Of a stretch of DNA of 64,000 bases, positions 1-10,382 are shown piece after piece (the stretch's first letter is position 1; each line of letters begins with the position of its first letter). The translations under genes and the position numbers were made by a program. This stretch comes from Rugalucina vietnamica (lineage: Eukaryota > Mollusca > Bivalvia > Lucinida > Lucinidae): NCBI GenBank assembly GCA_964017185.1, contig OZ024875.1, positions 48,377,986 through 48,441,985 of the forward strand, given 5' to 3'. The notes under the pieces are model-generated. The model was not told where the DNA came from, made no database searches, and was given only the letters and a program-made list of their open reading frames with translations.

Positions 1-28
1 TAGATAGATAGATAGATAGATAGATAGA
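1..28. repeat. (TAGA)n microsatellite
   Basis: Seven tandem TAGA units open the window; the array probably continues beyond the left edge. Confidence 0.95.
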
Positions 29-252
29 TGGTTTGTACATTTAAACTAAACATGTTATGAAGTCATCGGCAGTTGCAAGAGAAAACTTTTCAGTGATGCA
101 TCGGCTGTCGGTGATCTAATTATAAGGGTGATGATCAAGGTGTGAAAACTCGTGTCTGTAATCAGCAATGCTAATCCATGGCGATTGATTATCAATGTAC
201 TCAGTTAAAGTGTGAAAACGTGTGCTTGTCAATTTAATTTGAGTCTACGCTA

Positions 253-454
253 CGCATGAGAAAACCAACAGTTTTGGAATCCGACCAGATTCATCACAAA
301 CCAGCCTGTACAGTCACAAAAGCAGGCCAGAGTCTTGAAATTTCATATGTAAGAAGAAGATGATTGTACTATCTTTGTAGCGAAAACAAAGGCACCGATC
401 AGCTGTGCAGTTACCTGCGCCTTTGTTTTCGCCTATTGTTTGTTTTCTTATGCG
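253..454 (+). mobile_element. MITE-like element with GCATRAGAAAAC ends
   Basis: The left end CGCATGAGAAAACCAACA is mirrored by the right end, which reads CGCATAAGAAAACAAACA on the minus strand. Inside, GCGAAAACAAAGGC (about 379-393) pairs with GCGCCTTTGTTTTCGC (about 417-432), a strong hairpin. The same internal hairpin and right end recur near 16540-16747 and its two duplicates, and a reverse fragment lies near 37490-37580. No coding capacity is visible, so this is a non-autonomous element. I cannot define a target-site duplication. Confidence 0.65.
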
Positions 455-504
455 ACTTTGGTCGGCTTAAAGTGAAAAGAAATTTAAAATACCGTTAAAA
501 TAAT

Positions 505-693
505 AGACTCAGGCCAAAACGACCCAGCCTCGTATAACATACACATCTAGCATAAAGTATATTATAAGGCCGAAACGACCCAGGCCGAAACGACCCACGG
601 CCGAAACGACTCAAGGCCGAAACGACCCAGGCCGAAACAACCCACGGCCGAAACGACTCAAGGCCGAAACGACTCACGGCCGAAACGACCCGT
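505..693. repeat. Tandem array of GGCCGAAACGACCC units (possible foldback arm)
   Basis: Eight or nine 14-16 base units of GGCCGAAACGAC(C/T)C(A) follow one another, the last ending CGACCC before gttaccgat. On the minus strand this end begins GGGTCG. That resembles the GGGT ends of the tandem-subrepeat foldback elements at 8608-10352 and 25896-27563. One more unit (ggaccgaaacgacccgtt) lies at 6396-6413. The partner arm is not in the window, so membership of that group is an inference. Confidence 0.6.
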
Positions 694-699
694 TACCGA

Positions 700-1998
700 T
701 GGTACAACATAAAACTTCAGACCAATGCAAAGTATCAACTTGATCAATCTACATGTTCAAGAGATATAGACTTATAAAAACATTAACCAAAACTTAAACA
801 CAAAACTTCCAAGTCCGTGACCCTGACCTCAAGGTCATCCAGGTGAGTTGTGATGTACAGCATAAAACCCGAGACCAATATCTATCAACATGCAAGTATC
901 AACTTTATCCATCAACATGATGTTCAAGAGATTTAGACTTTAACCAAAAAATTTAACACAAAATTTCTAAGTCTGTGACCTTGACCTCAAGGTGACCTCA
1001 AGGTCACCCAGGGTAGGTCATGATGGTACTGCATAAAACTTCAGACCAATATCTACCAACATGCAAACTTAAACACAAAATTTCTAAGTCTGTGACCTTG
1101 ACCTCAAGGACACCAAGAGTGGGTCATGATGGTACTGCATAAAACTTCAGACCAATATCTAGCAACATGCAAAGTATCAACTCAATCCATCAATATGGTC
1201 AAGAGATATAGACTTACAAAAACTTTAACCAAAAACTTAAGCACAAAATTTCTAAGTCTGTGACCTTGACCTCAAGGCACCCAGGGTGGGTCATGATGGT
1301 ACTGCGTAAAACTTCAGACCAATATCTAGCAACATGCAAAGTATCAACTCAATCCATCAATATGGTCAAGAGATATAGACTTACAAAAACTTTAACCAAA
1401 AACTTAAACACAAAATTTCTAAGTCCGTGACCTTGACCTCAAGGTCACCCAGGGTGGGTCATGATGGTACTGCGTAAAACTTCAGACCAATATCTAGCAA
1501 CACGCAAAGTATCAACTTGATCCATCAACATGGTCAAGAGATATAGACTTTTAAAAAACTTTAACCAAAAACTTAAACACAAAATTTCTAAGTCTGTGAC
1601 CTTGACCTCAAGGTCACCCAGGGTGGGTCATGATGGTACTGCGTAAAACTTCAGACCAATATCTAGCAACATGCAAAGTATCAACTTGATCCATCAACAT
1701 GGTCAAGAGATATAGACTTTTAAAAAACTTTATCCAAAAACTTAAACACAAAATTTCTAAGTCTGTGACCTTGACCTCAAGGTCACCCAGGGTGGGTCAT
1801 GATGGTACTGCGTAAAACTTCAGACCAATATCTAGCAACATGCAAAGTATCAACTTGATCCATCAACATGGTCAAGAGATATAGACTTTTAAAAAACTTT
1901 AACCGAAAGTGTGACGCGGACGCACACGTAAACGTAAACGTAAACGCGCACTACCGAGGTGACTACAATAGCTCTATGCACTTCGTGCAGGCGAGCTA
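700..1998 (+). mobile_element. Tandem-array element with hairpin end (pearl/Helentron-like), right part
   Basis: About seven imperfect tandem copies of a 167-169 base monomer fill 720-1905. Each contains TGACCTTGACCTCAAGGTCA and runs on through gggtcatgatggtactgc and atggtcaagagatatagac. The right end (1905-1998) has short acgtaaacgtaaac repeats, then the hairpin GCACTTCGTGC followed by AGGCGAGCTA. The same right end closes the element at 3080-4756. A core of tandem repeats with a 3' hairpin recalls the bivalve pearl and Helentron-associated elements; that family label is an inference. The left end is not identifiable. Confidence 0.6.
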
Positions 1999-2046
1999 AA
2001 AAATGACTGTATATTGGCCATGTTGCATGTGCATGTTTTCTTAACA

Positions 2047-2219
2047 TTACAAAAACTTGCCCATGCAATATACTGAGATTTTTTAGCTTTAAAAATTGAA
2101 AATTTTCAGCTGAAAAATTTTGATATTTTTCTTATTTTTGCTCAAAACATAGATTGTGGGTACATGTTAGAACCGCCTCACCGAGGGGGTATACATTTCA
2201 CGGACAATTTTTCGTGATG
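2047..2219 (+). mobile_element. P-MITE copy, internally deleted
   Basis: One of at least ten copies or fragments of a palindromic MITE in this window (full copy at 59650-59928). The left end (aaaacttgcccatgcaata) and the stretch to GTTAGAACCGCCTCACCGAG are present. The sequence then jumps to the right end (gggggtatacatttcacgg ... gtgatg), so the second half of the palindrome is deleted. Its right edge lies only about 10 bases inside the intron that follows the exon at 2230-2465. Confidence 0.75.
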
Positions 2220-2229
2220 ATACACATAC

Positions 2230-2465
2230 CTTTTCTGGGGATGATGACCAAGTATACTTGAAGTATTCCACTTCCACTTGACAAGAGCTGCCTATATCAA
2301 AAGACACCGCTTTCACACAATATTCTTTTGTTCCATATGAGTCGACCTTGATTTCACATTCTCCGCCCAGCGATGCACCGTAATAGTAGATATCTAGATC
2401 CTCATCTGAGGTCAGGTAGTAGGTCTTACACTGTGGGTAACCTGTGTCAGTTACTGTGACGCTTT
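2230..2465 (-). CDS. Exon 2 of a secreted Cys-containing protein gene (partial)
   Basis: Read on the minus strand, this 236-base exon begins after the acceptor tttctcattcag and ends at the donor AAAAG|GTATGT. It starts in phase 1, exactly matching the phase-1 donor of the signal-peptide exon at 2906-2972, and ends in phase 0. It encodes about 79 residues rich in Tyr, Glu and Asp, with four Cys (segments YPQCKTYYLTS, GGECEIKV, KEYCVKAVSFDIGSSCQVE holding the last two). The regular hydrophobic alternation suggests a beta-rich extracellular module. I do not recognise the family; a divergent CUB-like fold is one possibility. Further exons would lie to the left and are not visible in the repeat-filled 1-2200 region, so the gene is 3'-incomplete here or truncated. 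Confidence 0.7.
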
Positions 2466-2905
2466 CTGAATGAGAAATGGAAGCACACAATTTTGCATAT
2501 ATTTCAGCAAAATAACTTCAGGTGTATATGGAGCAAACATTCTTAAGCATTAAACATCACCAAGTGCTTTCGCTGCATAGATAATACTTGTGCACTTCTT
2601 GCACTCAATATTACGGGTATAAAGCACAATAATTATCAGTTCGCAAAGACTAAATGTGCATGAAATGTTCAGTTAAACTGCATTAAATTGCACCTGATTA
2701 TAATGCTGTTTTAGCATTTCAATATTTCAATGAATGTATATGACTCACAAAATGATTATTTTGCTAATACATGTATAATATACCTATTGTAAACATATAA
2801 ACATGTCACACAGTTTCACATGATAAAAGACAACTTATGTTCTATGGAACTCAAAGAAAGCATTACTAATAAGTTTTCTGCCATGTTCTTTTTGTTCCAA
2901 CGTAC
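2466..2905 (-). other. Intron 1 of the secreted-protein gene
   Basis: It is bounded by GTACGT at the donor and a pyrimidine-containing CAG acceptor on the minus strand. It is AT-rich, with no repeat or other coding signal that I can see. Confidence 0.6.
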
Positions 2906-2972
2906 CAGTATTTGCAGTTTCTATCATTAACAGGACAACCACAAAACTCATATAGCTTCTAAGATATTCCAT
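2906..2972 (-). CDS. Exon 1: signal-peptide exon of the secreted protein
   Basis: The minus-strand ATG at 2972-2970 opens 22 codons plus one base. They give a basic N-terminus (MEYLRSYM), a hydrophobic core (SFVVVLLMI) and a polar, small-residue end (ETANT), then the donor ACTG|GTACGT. This is a textbook signal-peptide exon. The leftover base joins the first two bases of the exon at 2230-2465 to form Glu with the frame kept, which is good evidence that the two exons belong together. The 5' UTR would extend to the right of 2972; it soon meets a P-MITE fragment at 3008, so the promoter region is repeat-derived or very short. Confidence 0.72.
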
Positions 2973-3007
2973 CTCTATAAATCTGAATAGACAAGATGAG
3001 AATCAAT

Positions 3008-3079
3008 TATGAAAACTTGCCCATGCAAAATATTGAGAATATTTTTCAGCTGTATATCTGAAAATTTCATCAGAAAATA
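3008..3079 (+). mobile_element. P-MITE copy, left piece (split by the 3080-4756 element)
   Basis: It begins tatgaaaacttgcccatgca and stops at catcagaaaataa. The matching continuation (tgatatttcaatatttttgc) resumes at 4757, so a single MITE copy is interrupted by the array element. Confidence 0.75.
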
Positions 3080-4756
3080 AGAGCTGTCGCAGGACAGCGT
3101 AGCTCGCCTGACTTGTGCTTTGCCACTAAACTTATCAAAATCTATGACCCATGACCTTGACCTCAAGGTCGCTCAGGTGGGTTGTGATGGTACAGCATAA
3201 AATTTCAGACCAATATCCACATACATGCAAAGTTTCAACTTGATCCATCAACATAGAGATATATAGACTTCAAAAATCTTTAACCCAAAACTTTAAACAA
3301 AAATTTCTAAGGCCATGACCTTGACCTCAAGTTCACTCAGAGTGGGTCATAATGGTACAGCATAAAACTTCAGACCAATATCTACCAACATGCAAAGTAT
3401 CAACTTGATCCATCTACATGTTCAAGAGATATAGACTTCTAAAAACTTTAACCGAAAACTTTAACAAAAAAATTCTAAGTCTGTGACCTTGACCTCAAGG
3501 TCACCCAGGGTGGGTCATGATGGTACTGCATAAAACTTCAGACCAATATCTACCAACATGCAAAGTATCAACTTGATCCATCAACATGTTCAAGAGATAT
3601 AGACTTCTAAAAACTTTAATGAAAAAGTCACTAGAGCACGAAATATAGGTCAAGGTCACTAGATCAAAGTGGGTGCAAAGTCGGGACATCGAGGAGAAGC
3701 CATATGCAAGGTTTGATGGTTGTAGGCTTTATAGCTGATGACTCATGAGATATTAAGGGTTGGCTTAAAAAATGACAAAGTCACTGGAGCATGAAATATA
3801 GGTCAAGGTCAGTAGGTCAATGTGGGTGCCAAGTCGGGACATCGAGGAGAAGCCATATGCAAGGTTTGATGGTTGTAGGCTTTATAGTTGATGAGATATT
3901 AAGGGTTGGCTTCAAAAATGACAAAGTCACTAGAGCACGAAATATAGGTCAAGGTCACTAGGCGAATGTGGGTGCCGAGTCGGGACATCGAGGAGAAGTC
4001 ATATGCAAGGTTTGATGGTTGTAGGCTTTATAGTTGATGAGATATTAAGAGTTGGCTTCAAAAATGACAAAGTCACTAGAGCACGAAATATAGGTCAAGG
4101 TCACTAGGTGAATGTGGGTGCAAAGTCGGGACATCGAGGAGAAGCCATATGCAAGGTTTGATGGTTGTAGGCTTTATAGTTGATGAGATATTAAGAGTTG
4201 GCTTCAAAAATGACAAAGTCACTGGAGCATGAAATATAGGTCAAGGTTAGTAGGTCAATGTGGGTGCCGAGTCAGGATATTGAGGAGAAGCCATATGCAA
4301 GGTTTGATGGTTGTAGGCTTTATAGTTGATGAGATATTAAGGGTTGGCTTCAGAAATGACAAAGTCACTGGAGCATGAAATATAGGTCAAGGTCAGTAGG
4401 TCAATGTGGGTGCCGAGTCGGGACATTGAGGAGAAGCCTTATGTAAGGTTTGACAGTTCTAGGCTTTACAGTTGATGAGAAACTAACACAGCATCTGAGC
4501 ATTGTACAAAGGTGTTCTAGATATTGACCTCTAGCCCCGCCCCCAGGCATAACCCCATGGGTCCCTTCACACTAAATCACAGAGGACCCTCATATGCAGC
4601 AATGTTCCAAATATGAATGATTTCTGGTCAGTGACTATCAAGATATAACAATTTTAAAAACTTTGACCGAAAGTGTGACGCGGACGCGGACGTACACGTA
4701 AACGCGGACGACCGAGGTGACAACAATAGCTCTGTGCACTTCGTGCAGGCGAGCTA
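3080..4756 (+). mobile_element. Pearl/Helentron-like element with two internal tandem arrays
   Basis: The left end has the hairpin GCTGTC-gcag-GACAGC (3084-3099) followed by GTAGCTCGCCTG. The right end has the hairpin GCACTTCGTGC followed by AGGCGAGCTAAAAA, so TAGCTCGCCTG at the left is the inverse of the right terminus. Inside are about three copies of the 170-base monomer also found at 720-1905 (3130-3620). Then come six copies of a different monomer of about 140-150 bases (3640-4440) carrying aggtcaaggtca and gtcgggacatcgaggagaag. Its insertion splits a P-MITE, with no clear target duplication, as expected of Helitron/Helentron transposition. No Rep or helicase reading frame is present, so it is non-autonomous. 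Confidence 0.65.
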
Positions 4757-4955
4757 AAAATGATATTTCAATATTTTTGCTAAAAACATTGATTGTTAGT
4801 ACAAGTTAGAACCGCCTTGGCGAGGCAGTACTAATGAGCACCCACAATCTATGTTTTGGATCAAAAATAAGAAAACATTGTATATCCCTGTAAACCCCAA
4901 TTTTACTATATATAAAAGTGGGGTTTAAAGGGGTACATTTTGCATGGACATTTAA
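4757..4955 (+). mobile_element. P-MITE copy, right piece
   Basis: It continues the copy begun at 3008. It carries the degenerate palindrome (gttagaaccgccttggcgag), gagcacccacaatctatg, the motif tatataaaagtggggttta and the right-hand end tgcatggaca. Confidence 0.75.
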
Positions 4956-5444
4956 CATCTCTTCTACATATCTAAAGGTAAAGTACTCAAATACATGTAT
5001 TTGCTTTTTATCATAAATTTACCCCTTAGCAGCTTGAATTAAAAAACATACATTGGTAACATACATAACACGCTCTGGCACAATAAAGCCCCAGCAGTCA
5101 GAGTGCTAACAACATTTAGCAGCATTTAGTAGCTTAGGATACTGGCTTTCAGAAAATGTCTACAAAAATCCCCGGCATGGTGCACCTCCACCATATACTA
5201 CATCATAGTATGTGGAACAATTTCAACATTTTGCAAGCAGAAAACCAGAGATGGGAGTATTTTATGATAATTGATGGCTAATTAAACTAATTTTTTCAAA
5301 CAAAACCTTAAGGTAACTGCTTAACATACTAAAGTATGTAATGAGTGCTCATTGAACTTGCCTCTGTGAGGCAATTTGTTTACTTGTCATAATCCACAAA
5401 AAAAAAAAAAAAAAAAGAACGGAACTCTTAACATGAGATGATGA
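4956..5444. other. AT-rich intergenic stretch with a poly(A) run
   Basis: No coding or RNA feature is visible. A 17-base A run lies at 5400-5416. Confidence 0.5.
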
Positions 5445-5446
5445 TA

Positions 5447-5986
5447 CAGCCCCTTTCACTCGAGTTTGCCGTTTGGGCATTTAGGTCAATCAAGTTTGTT
5501 ACACAATCAGGTAACTTTTTATTCTATTTTAGAACTGAAACAGTGTCCCAAAATGCCAGGTGTTCTTAAAATCTATTCAGCATTTATCTTTAGGTAATGA
5601 TGTCACCTCCTCTGATAAAAACATTGTAATTGTTTGGTTAAAGCCCATTTTTATGTCAAATTTCTTTGCACAGCACATACAAGCATATTAAGAACACACA
5701 TTTGAAATAGGATAGGGACAAAAGCAGAATTTTATCAATTTAAGCAGTTACCAATCTGTATCTACAAGGCCAAAATTCCACATAGTAAGATAAAAATTTC
5801 ACTTGAGTTTGCCGTTTTAAAGGTCATTTAGTTTGAAGCTGTCACTCAAATCAGCAGATCAATCAATCCAGATGTCTAACTCTTTGTGGACAACATTAAA
5901 AGAAACTTAGATCTTCAGAACACATGGTCTTCTTCTGTAAAGCAAAATTGAAATGCTCAAATGGCAAACTCGAGTGAAAGGGGCTG
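5447..5986 (+). mobile_element. 540-bp MITE with 28-bp TIRs and TA target duplication
   Basis: The left end CAGCCCCTTTCACTCGAGTT and the right end AACTCGAGTGAAAGGGGCTG are inverted repeats that continue into TTGCC(G/A)TTT. Both are flanked by TA (5445-5446 and 5987-5988). A third copy of the inner motif (cacttgagtttgccgtttt) lies at about 5801-5820. TA duplication with CAG ends fits a non-autonomous Tc1/mariner-type element; no transposase is present. Confidence 0.8.
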
Positions 5987-6468
5987 TAACCTTAGATGAT
6001 AATCAGAAACTGATCGACTCAGTATATGAAGATAAAAATAAAAAAAAATGTATCATGCAGAAACAAGAATAAGCTACAAGTTAATCACAAAATCCCTAAA
6101 CAGTTCGACATTAATTTAAAACGAATGCTAAGCTGTTTCCGGAGTGGCTCTAATACATGACATGAAGCAGAAAGCTGGTTAGCTAGATCACTCATCAAAA
6201 TCACCCCAAGTACATGTCTAGGCTAAGGGTTGTTTATGCATTTGATCATTTATCCCCAATAAAATTTAAACAGTTGAATCTGCCGTTCTTATAATACGGT
6301 GCCTCACATGTTGAAGAATTTCTTTATGAAACCAAGGACCCTATATCGAGAGGACGACACACTGATTATTTTGCCCTTTATCTGTGACATGATTTTGGAC
6401 CGAAACGACCCGTTGCCCCACATGATCCGGCAAACGAGCGGTAGTTTCAAAATTAGAATTAATTGAAT

Positions 6469-7613
6469 CGGCTAAAACACAATCAGGGTGGACATTTCAC
6501 AAAATACATGTTATACGCCAGTATTTTGCCCTGGTGCACTCTTAGAATGTTATTGTCACAGCTATATAGGAAATTTCACAACCTTTCCAGTGATATATAA
6601 TATGTGTGGGTTATTAGTAGAGGAACGGTTTACTGCCTAGTCAAAAGGCTAAAATTGGGCCATTTTTGAGTGTTATAAAGTTTAACTTCAAAATTTCTAT
6701 TATTTTAAAAGGCACCTGCCACCAGCTATTATAATTTCATCTTTAGCCAATAAATTTATGTCAGAAATTCAAAAGGAATACCCTTATTCTTATCTGAGGT
6801 GATAAATACATTGGTACTTGCCTTTGTATAAATTCCCAAGAGCTTTACTTAAAAGTAGCCCTTTGTTATACATTTTGGCTTTTTAAATATCCCCAAATCA
6901 GGGGCTTCCAAACTTAATAAACTGCAAAATATTAATTCACAAATGCCATATTAAGCCTATGTTACTTTTTGAATTTTGATGGAAAAGCCCTTATTGAATA
7001 TAAAGTGATTGTGGAATATGCCAGATGCAATTTTGTAACACCATGTAAATGTCGTGTCCGTAGCCCCCTGTTTTCAAGCCCCTATTAAAGTATGTTAACA
7101 ATGCTCAATATAAACATGACCTTCATTTGATCATTTAAGCTTATCTCATTTTGTTTTGGGTTGTAAACAAACAAGAACATCACTAAAAGTCATAAATGTA
7201 CCAGTAGATATGAATATTGCATGTTAATACTTGTAACAAAACTGTCTTAAAATAGATAGGGCTACGGACACGACACATTTTCATATTTGCCATATGTTAA
7301 AATTTTTTACAGATTTTCCAGATAAAATCTGTTATCTGACACAAAAAAGTGTCCCAAAAGTAATAATTCTCAATACAAGATAAATTGCATTAGCCATAAT
7401 GCATGTTATATTTTCAAATATGTAGGACCCTAAGCCCTAGGGGCATGGGTATGGTAAAAATTTTGAAAGCCTGAAAAGAAAATGAAAATTTCTGCATTTT
7501 TGAACCTACAAGATGTCTCGGATAACAAAAATGCCATCTAAATATGCCCCACTTAAAATTCATTTTTTGACAAAAGTGAAACCCAAATGTCCACCCTGAT
7601 TGTGTTTTAGCCG
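6469..7613. mobile_element. 1.15-kb DNA element with 28-bp perfect TIRs (middle doll)
   Basis: The left end CGGCTAAAACACAATCAGGG continues TGGACATTT, and the exact inverse ends at 7613. AAT lies immediately outside both ends, a possible 3-bp target duplication. No coding capacity is visible. Confidence 0.75.
7049..7277. mobile_element. 229-bp inverted-repeat element (inner doll)
   Basis: ATGTCGTGTCCGTAGCCC at 7049-7066 is mirrored by GGGCTACGGACACGACACAT at 7258-7277. It is short and non-coding, consistent with a MITE inserted into the middle element. Confidence 0.55.
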
Positions 7614-8607
7614 AATGGAATTATCTTCTCTGAGCCTTTAACAATTAAATCCATTTACCAGATTAAAGGCCTTTTAATTATCTTTCATCTGACATATTTA
7701 TTTTTCCCCTAATTATCACATTACAGGTAATTTTAGTGGTTTTCTTTACCCTTATTTTGTTTCTATTTTTGACCTTAAAATGGGGTCATGGCCAATTTTT
7801 CACACAGTCGTCATAAATCGGAACCGATTACTTAGATATAAGCTGCGTGCTATTAGTAAGTATAATATTTATGAAAAGCATATACATCAAAGTTTCGGAA
7901 AATTTATATAAGAGTTTGATATTTTGAAATGTGTAGTAGTAAACTTATTAGAAATAACAAAGTCTGTGTGACAAGATGGCGGACCGTTTTTAGAAAACGA
8001 AAATCAACAGTGGCGCTTTTGGAACATTTTACAGCTTTATTTGACCTTTCTACCAATAATTATTTTGTATACTTTGTATGTTTAAGACAAATCTTCAAGT
8101 TAACATATGCAAAACCTAAGTTCAAGCTATACTGTCAGTTTGTCAGGACGATTTTTTTTCCGGGAAATTTACAACTCATAAATTTGTTTTAGGGGTTTCT
8201 TTTTCCTATGTTTTTTTCCAAAATTGAAAGGTTTTCGTTTAACAATTGGTTCTAAAACTGCCTGTTATGATGATGGTAGACTTTGTGCGCTTAATTTTCT
8301 TTATTTATCAATTTGAATGCAACCAATCTTTGGAGTTATTTAATAAAAACTCGAACAGGTATGATTTATCTTATTTCAAAATGGCGAGAATATCGACTAC
8401 TGCGGCTTAGCGGACAGGTAAAAGCGCATAGTACATAGTCAATATTTCATAAGCGATTTCCATTGAGTGTGTCGTCCTCTCGATATAGGGTCCTTGATGA
8501 AGCTGATTAAATTGTGCCAACATTCAAGTGTTAAGAAAGCTTTAACTTGCTATTCATCCCTATTGGTGTTTCTTTTGTGACAAGACCAGACATAACTTAC
8601 TAGTATC

Positions 8608-10352
8608 GGGTTATGATCAACTCGTACTTTTTCCAACTCGTCCCTAGTCAAGTCGTACTTTTCAATTGGTCAACTCGTACTGACGTAAACTCGTACTTTT
8701 TTTTTGGGTCAACTCGTACTTTTGAAATAATCTTATATATTTTATGAATATTTATTTGACAAATATGATTTTGTATGATGTTTTGCATTTTATTGTGCCT
8801 TTTCTTGAAAAAAAGATGTAATCACAAGCACTACGTGCATGACATATTTCATGCAGTAAGAAGGTGACGGGGAGGCAGCATGCCATTTAGTGCGATTCCT
8901 GTGGCATGTGGCAACATAGAAAATGCGACACCGGTAAGCAAATTTACTTAGCATCTTCCAATATAATATGACTAAACCTGGGTTTGAACCCCAATGGCAC
9001 GATGGCGGACTGACGAAGATTTGCACAAGAAATGCGAAACAACACCTTTTATATCACCGGCATACCTGTTCAGCCTCCACAACAGATAGCGTAAAGGGAC
9101 CAGTGATCGATCAAAAATAGTCATGTTTGATAAATTTGCGGATCAGACATGCATTGGAAAAGGCATATGCACATGCCATACCCAAGCTTGAACCTTCGCC
9201 ATGTTTTTCAATATGTCAGTTTATGACGTCATCACGTCACGTACTCAGTGATGTCATTTTAACACACCCACTATCATACAGCGTGAATCAGGGTCAGGTG
9301 GACCAGTGATCGATCACCTTCTTTTTCTCTCCAAAACTGCGGCTAACTTGAAAGGTATATACATTTTTAGAAAGAATAATTCTTGTTAACCTCTAGCCAC
9401 GAAACCCAGTTTGGAAATTTTCAGTGAGTTAAAAGAAATATAGCAGCGAAATGAGGTGGTCGAAAAGCATAAACGCCCATAGAAACAATGGAAAACTGTT
9501 GAAAAAATAGCTCGAAAATCACAGAAATCGTCCATTAATCGCAGCGTTATCCTATATAATTTGGAATGTGGATCAGAGTTGTTTAGTTCGCAGTAAAGAT
9601 AAAAAAATTAGCCAGTCGGAACGAATGCAGGTTGTTTCATCTTGAAGAATTTATTGAACAATCACCGCTTTTATGCAGTACAACTAAGACCCCCTCTTCG
9701 TAAAGTGCCAGAAAATGCAAGATAGAAAAGCTTTCCAAATAAATTTAAATTAATGTTTCTAAGGTAATATCGTGCGCTTGGAGTTGAGACTAGCATAAAA
9801 TTTACTTCAGGTATCCTTTGAGAATTAATAGCCGATAACCATTAGTTGATCGATCACTGGTCCCTGATCGATCACTGGTTGCCTTACGCTAGTAGAACGG
9901 TAAGCTAAAGTTTCTCGCTTCTAATATTTCAAAACGTGTAAAAAAACATGTGCTGTTGCTATTATTACCATTAACCAGAGCAAGGACCCTACAGAGTGTC
10001 CTTGACCAGAGGGATGCCGTATTCACTCTATTTTTGATATTTAACCAATTTTGCAAGAATTAAATATATTGAATATATTTAAATTCTTACTTGCTTTTAT
10101 GTCTGAAAAACGTAGTCTAACCCCCAACAAAGACTCACTGATTGCTCCATAATTGGATACAATAATCTACTCTAATTAACCTCAAGATAACAAAAGGGGT
10201 GCGATTTGGCAAAAGTACGACTTGACCAATTATAAAGTACGAGTTGACCAAAGTAAAAAGTACGATTTGACTAAGGTAAAATGCGGTACGAGTTTTTTTA
10301 GTACGAGTCAACCACAGTACGAGAAGAAAAAAGTACGAGTTGACCAGCACCC
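8608..10352. mobile_element. Foldback element FB-2: CAACTCGTAC-subrepeat TIRs, 9-bp TSD
   Basis: The left end GGGTTATGATCAACTCGTAC and the right end, read inward as GGGTGCTGGTCAACTCGTAC, head two opposed arms (8608-8725 and about 10205-10352). Each arm is made of five to seven degenerate copies of (GGT)CAA(C/G)TCGTACTTTT. The flanks ACTAGTATC (8599-8607) and ACTAGTAAC (10353-10361) are a 9-bp target duplication with one mismatch. A paralogous block at 17284 reads GTATCTATCTTTTGAC across the right flank without the element. There is no transposase; a second inverted-repeat element lies inside at 9087-9891. Confidence 0.85.
9087..9891. mobile_element. 805-bp element with TAGCGTAA...GATCGATCA TIRs, nested in FB-2
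   Basis: The left end is TAGCGTAAAGGGACCAGTGA followed by TCGATCA. The right end, read inward, is TAGCGTAAGGCAACCAGTGA followed by TCGATCA, with a second ACCAGTGATCGATCA unit behind it. A further unit lies at about 9301-9317. No coding capacity is visible and the target duplication is unclear. Confidence 0.65.
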
Positions 10353-10382
10353 ACTAGTAACTATCTTTTGACAATAAATATA

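Larger units (their letters stand above)
6333..8496. mobile_element. 2.16-kb DNA element with 30-bp TIRs (outermost doll)
   Basis: The left end CAAGGACCCTATATCGAGAG (continuing GACGACACACT) is inverted at 8467-8496. The flanks are atgaaac on the left and atgaagc on the right, a possible 7-base target duplication with one mismatch. There is no transposase reading frame; the 87-codon ORF at 7929-8192 has no recognisable content. Two further inverted-repeat elements are nested inside (6469-7613 and 7049-7277). Confidence 0.7.

Noticed and set aside
720..1905. CRISPR array
   Set aside because: Regular spacing is a eukaryotic satellite with long monomers and no unique spacers; gene structure around it is eukaryotic.
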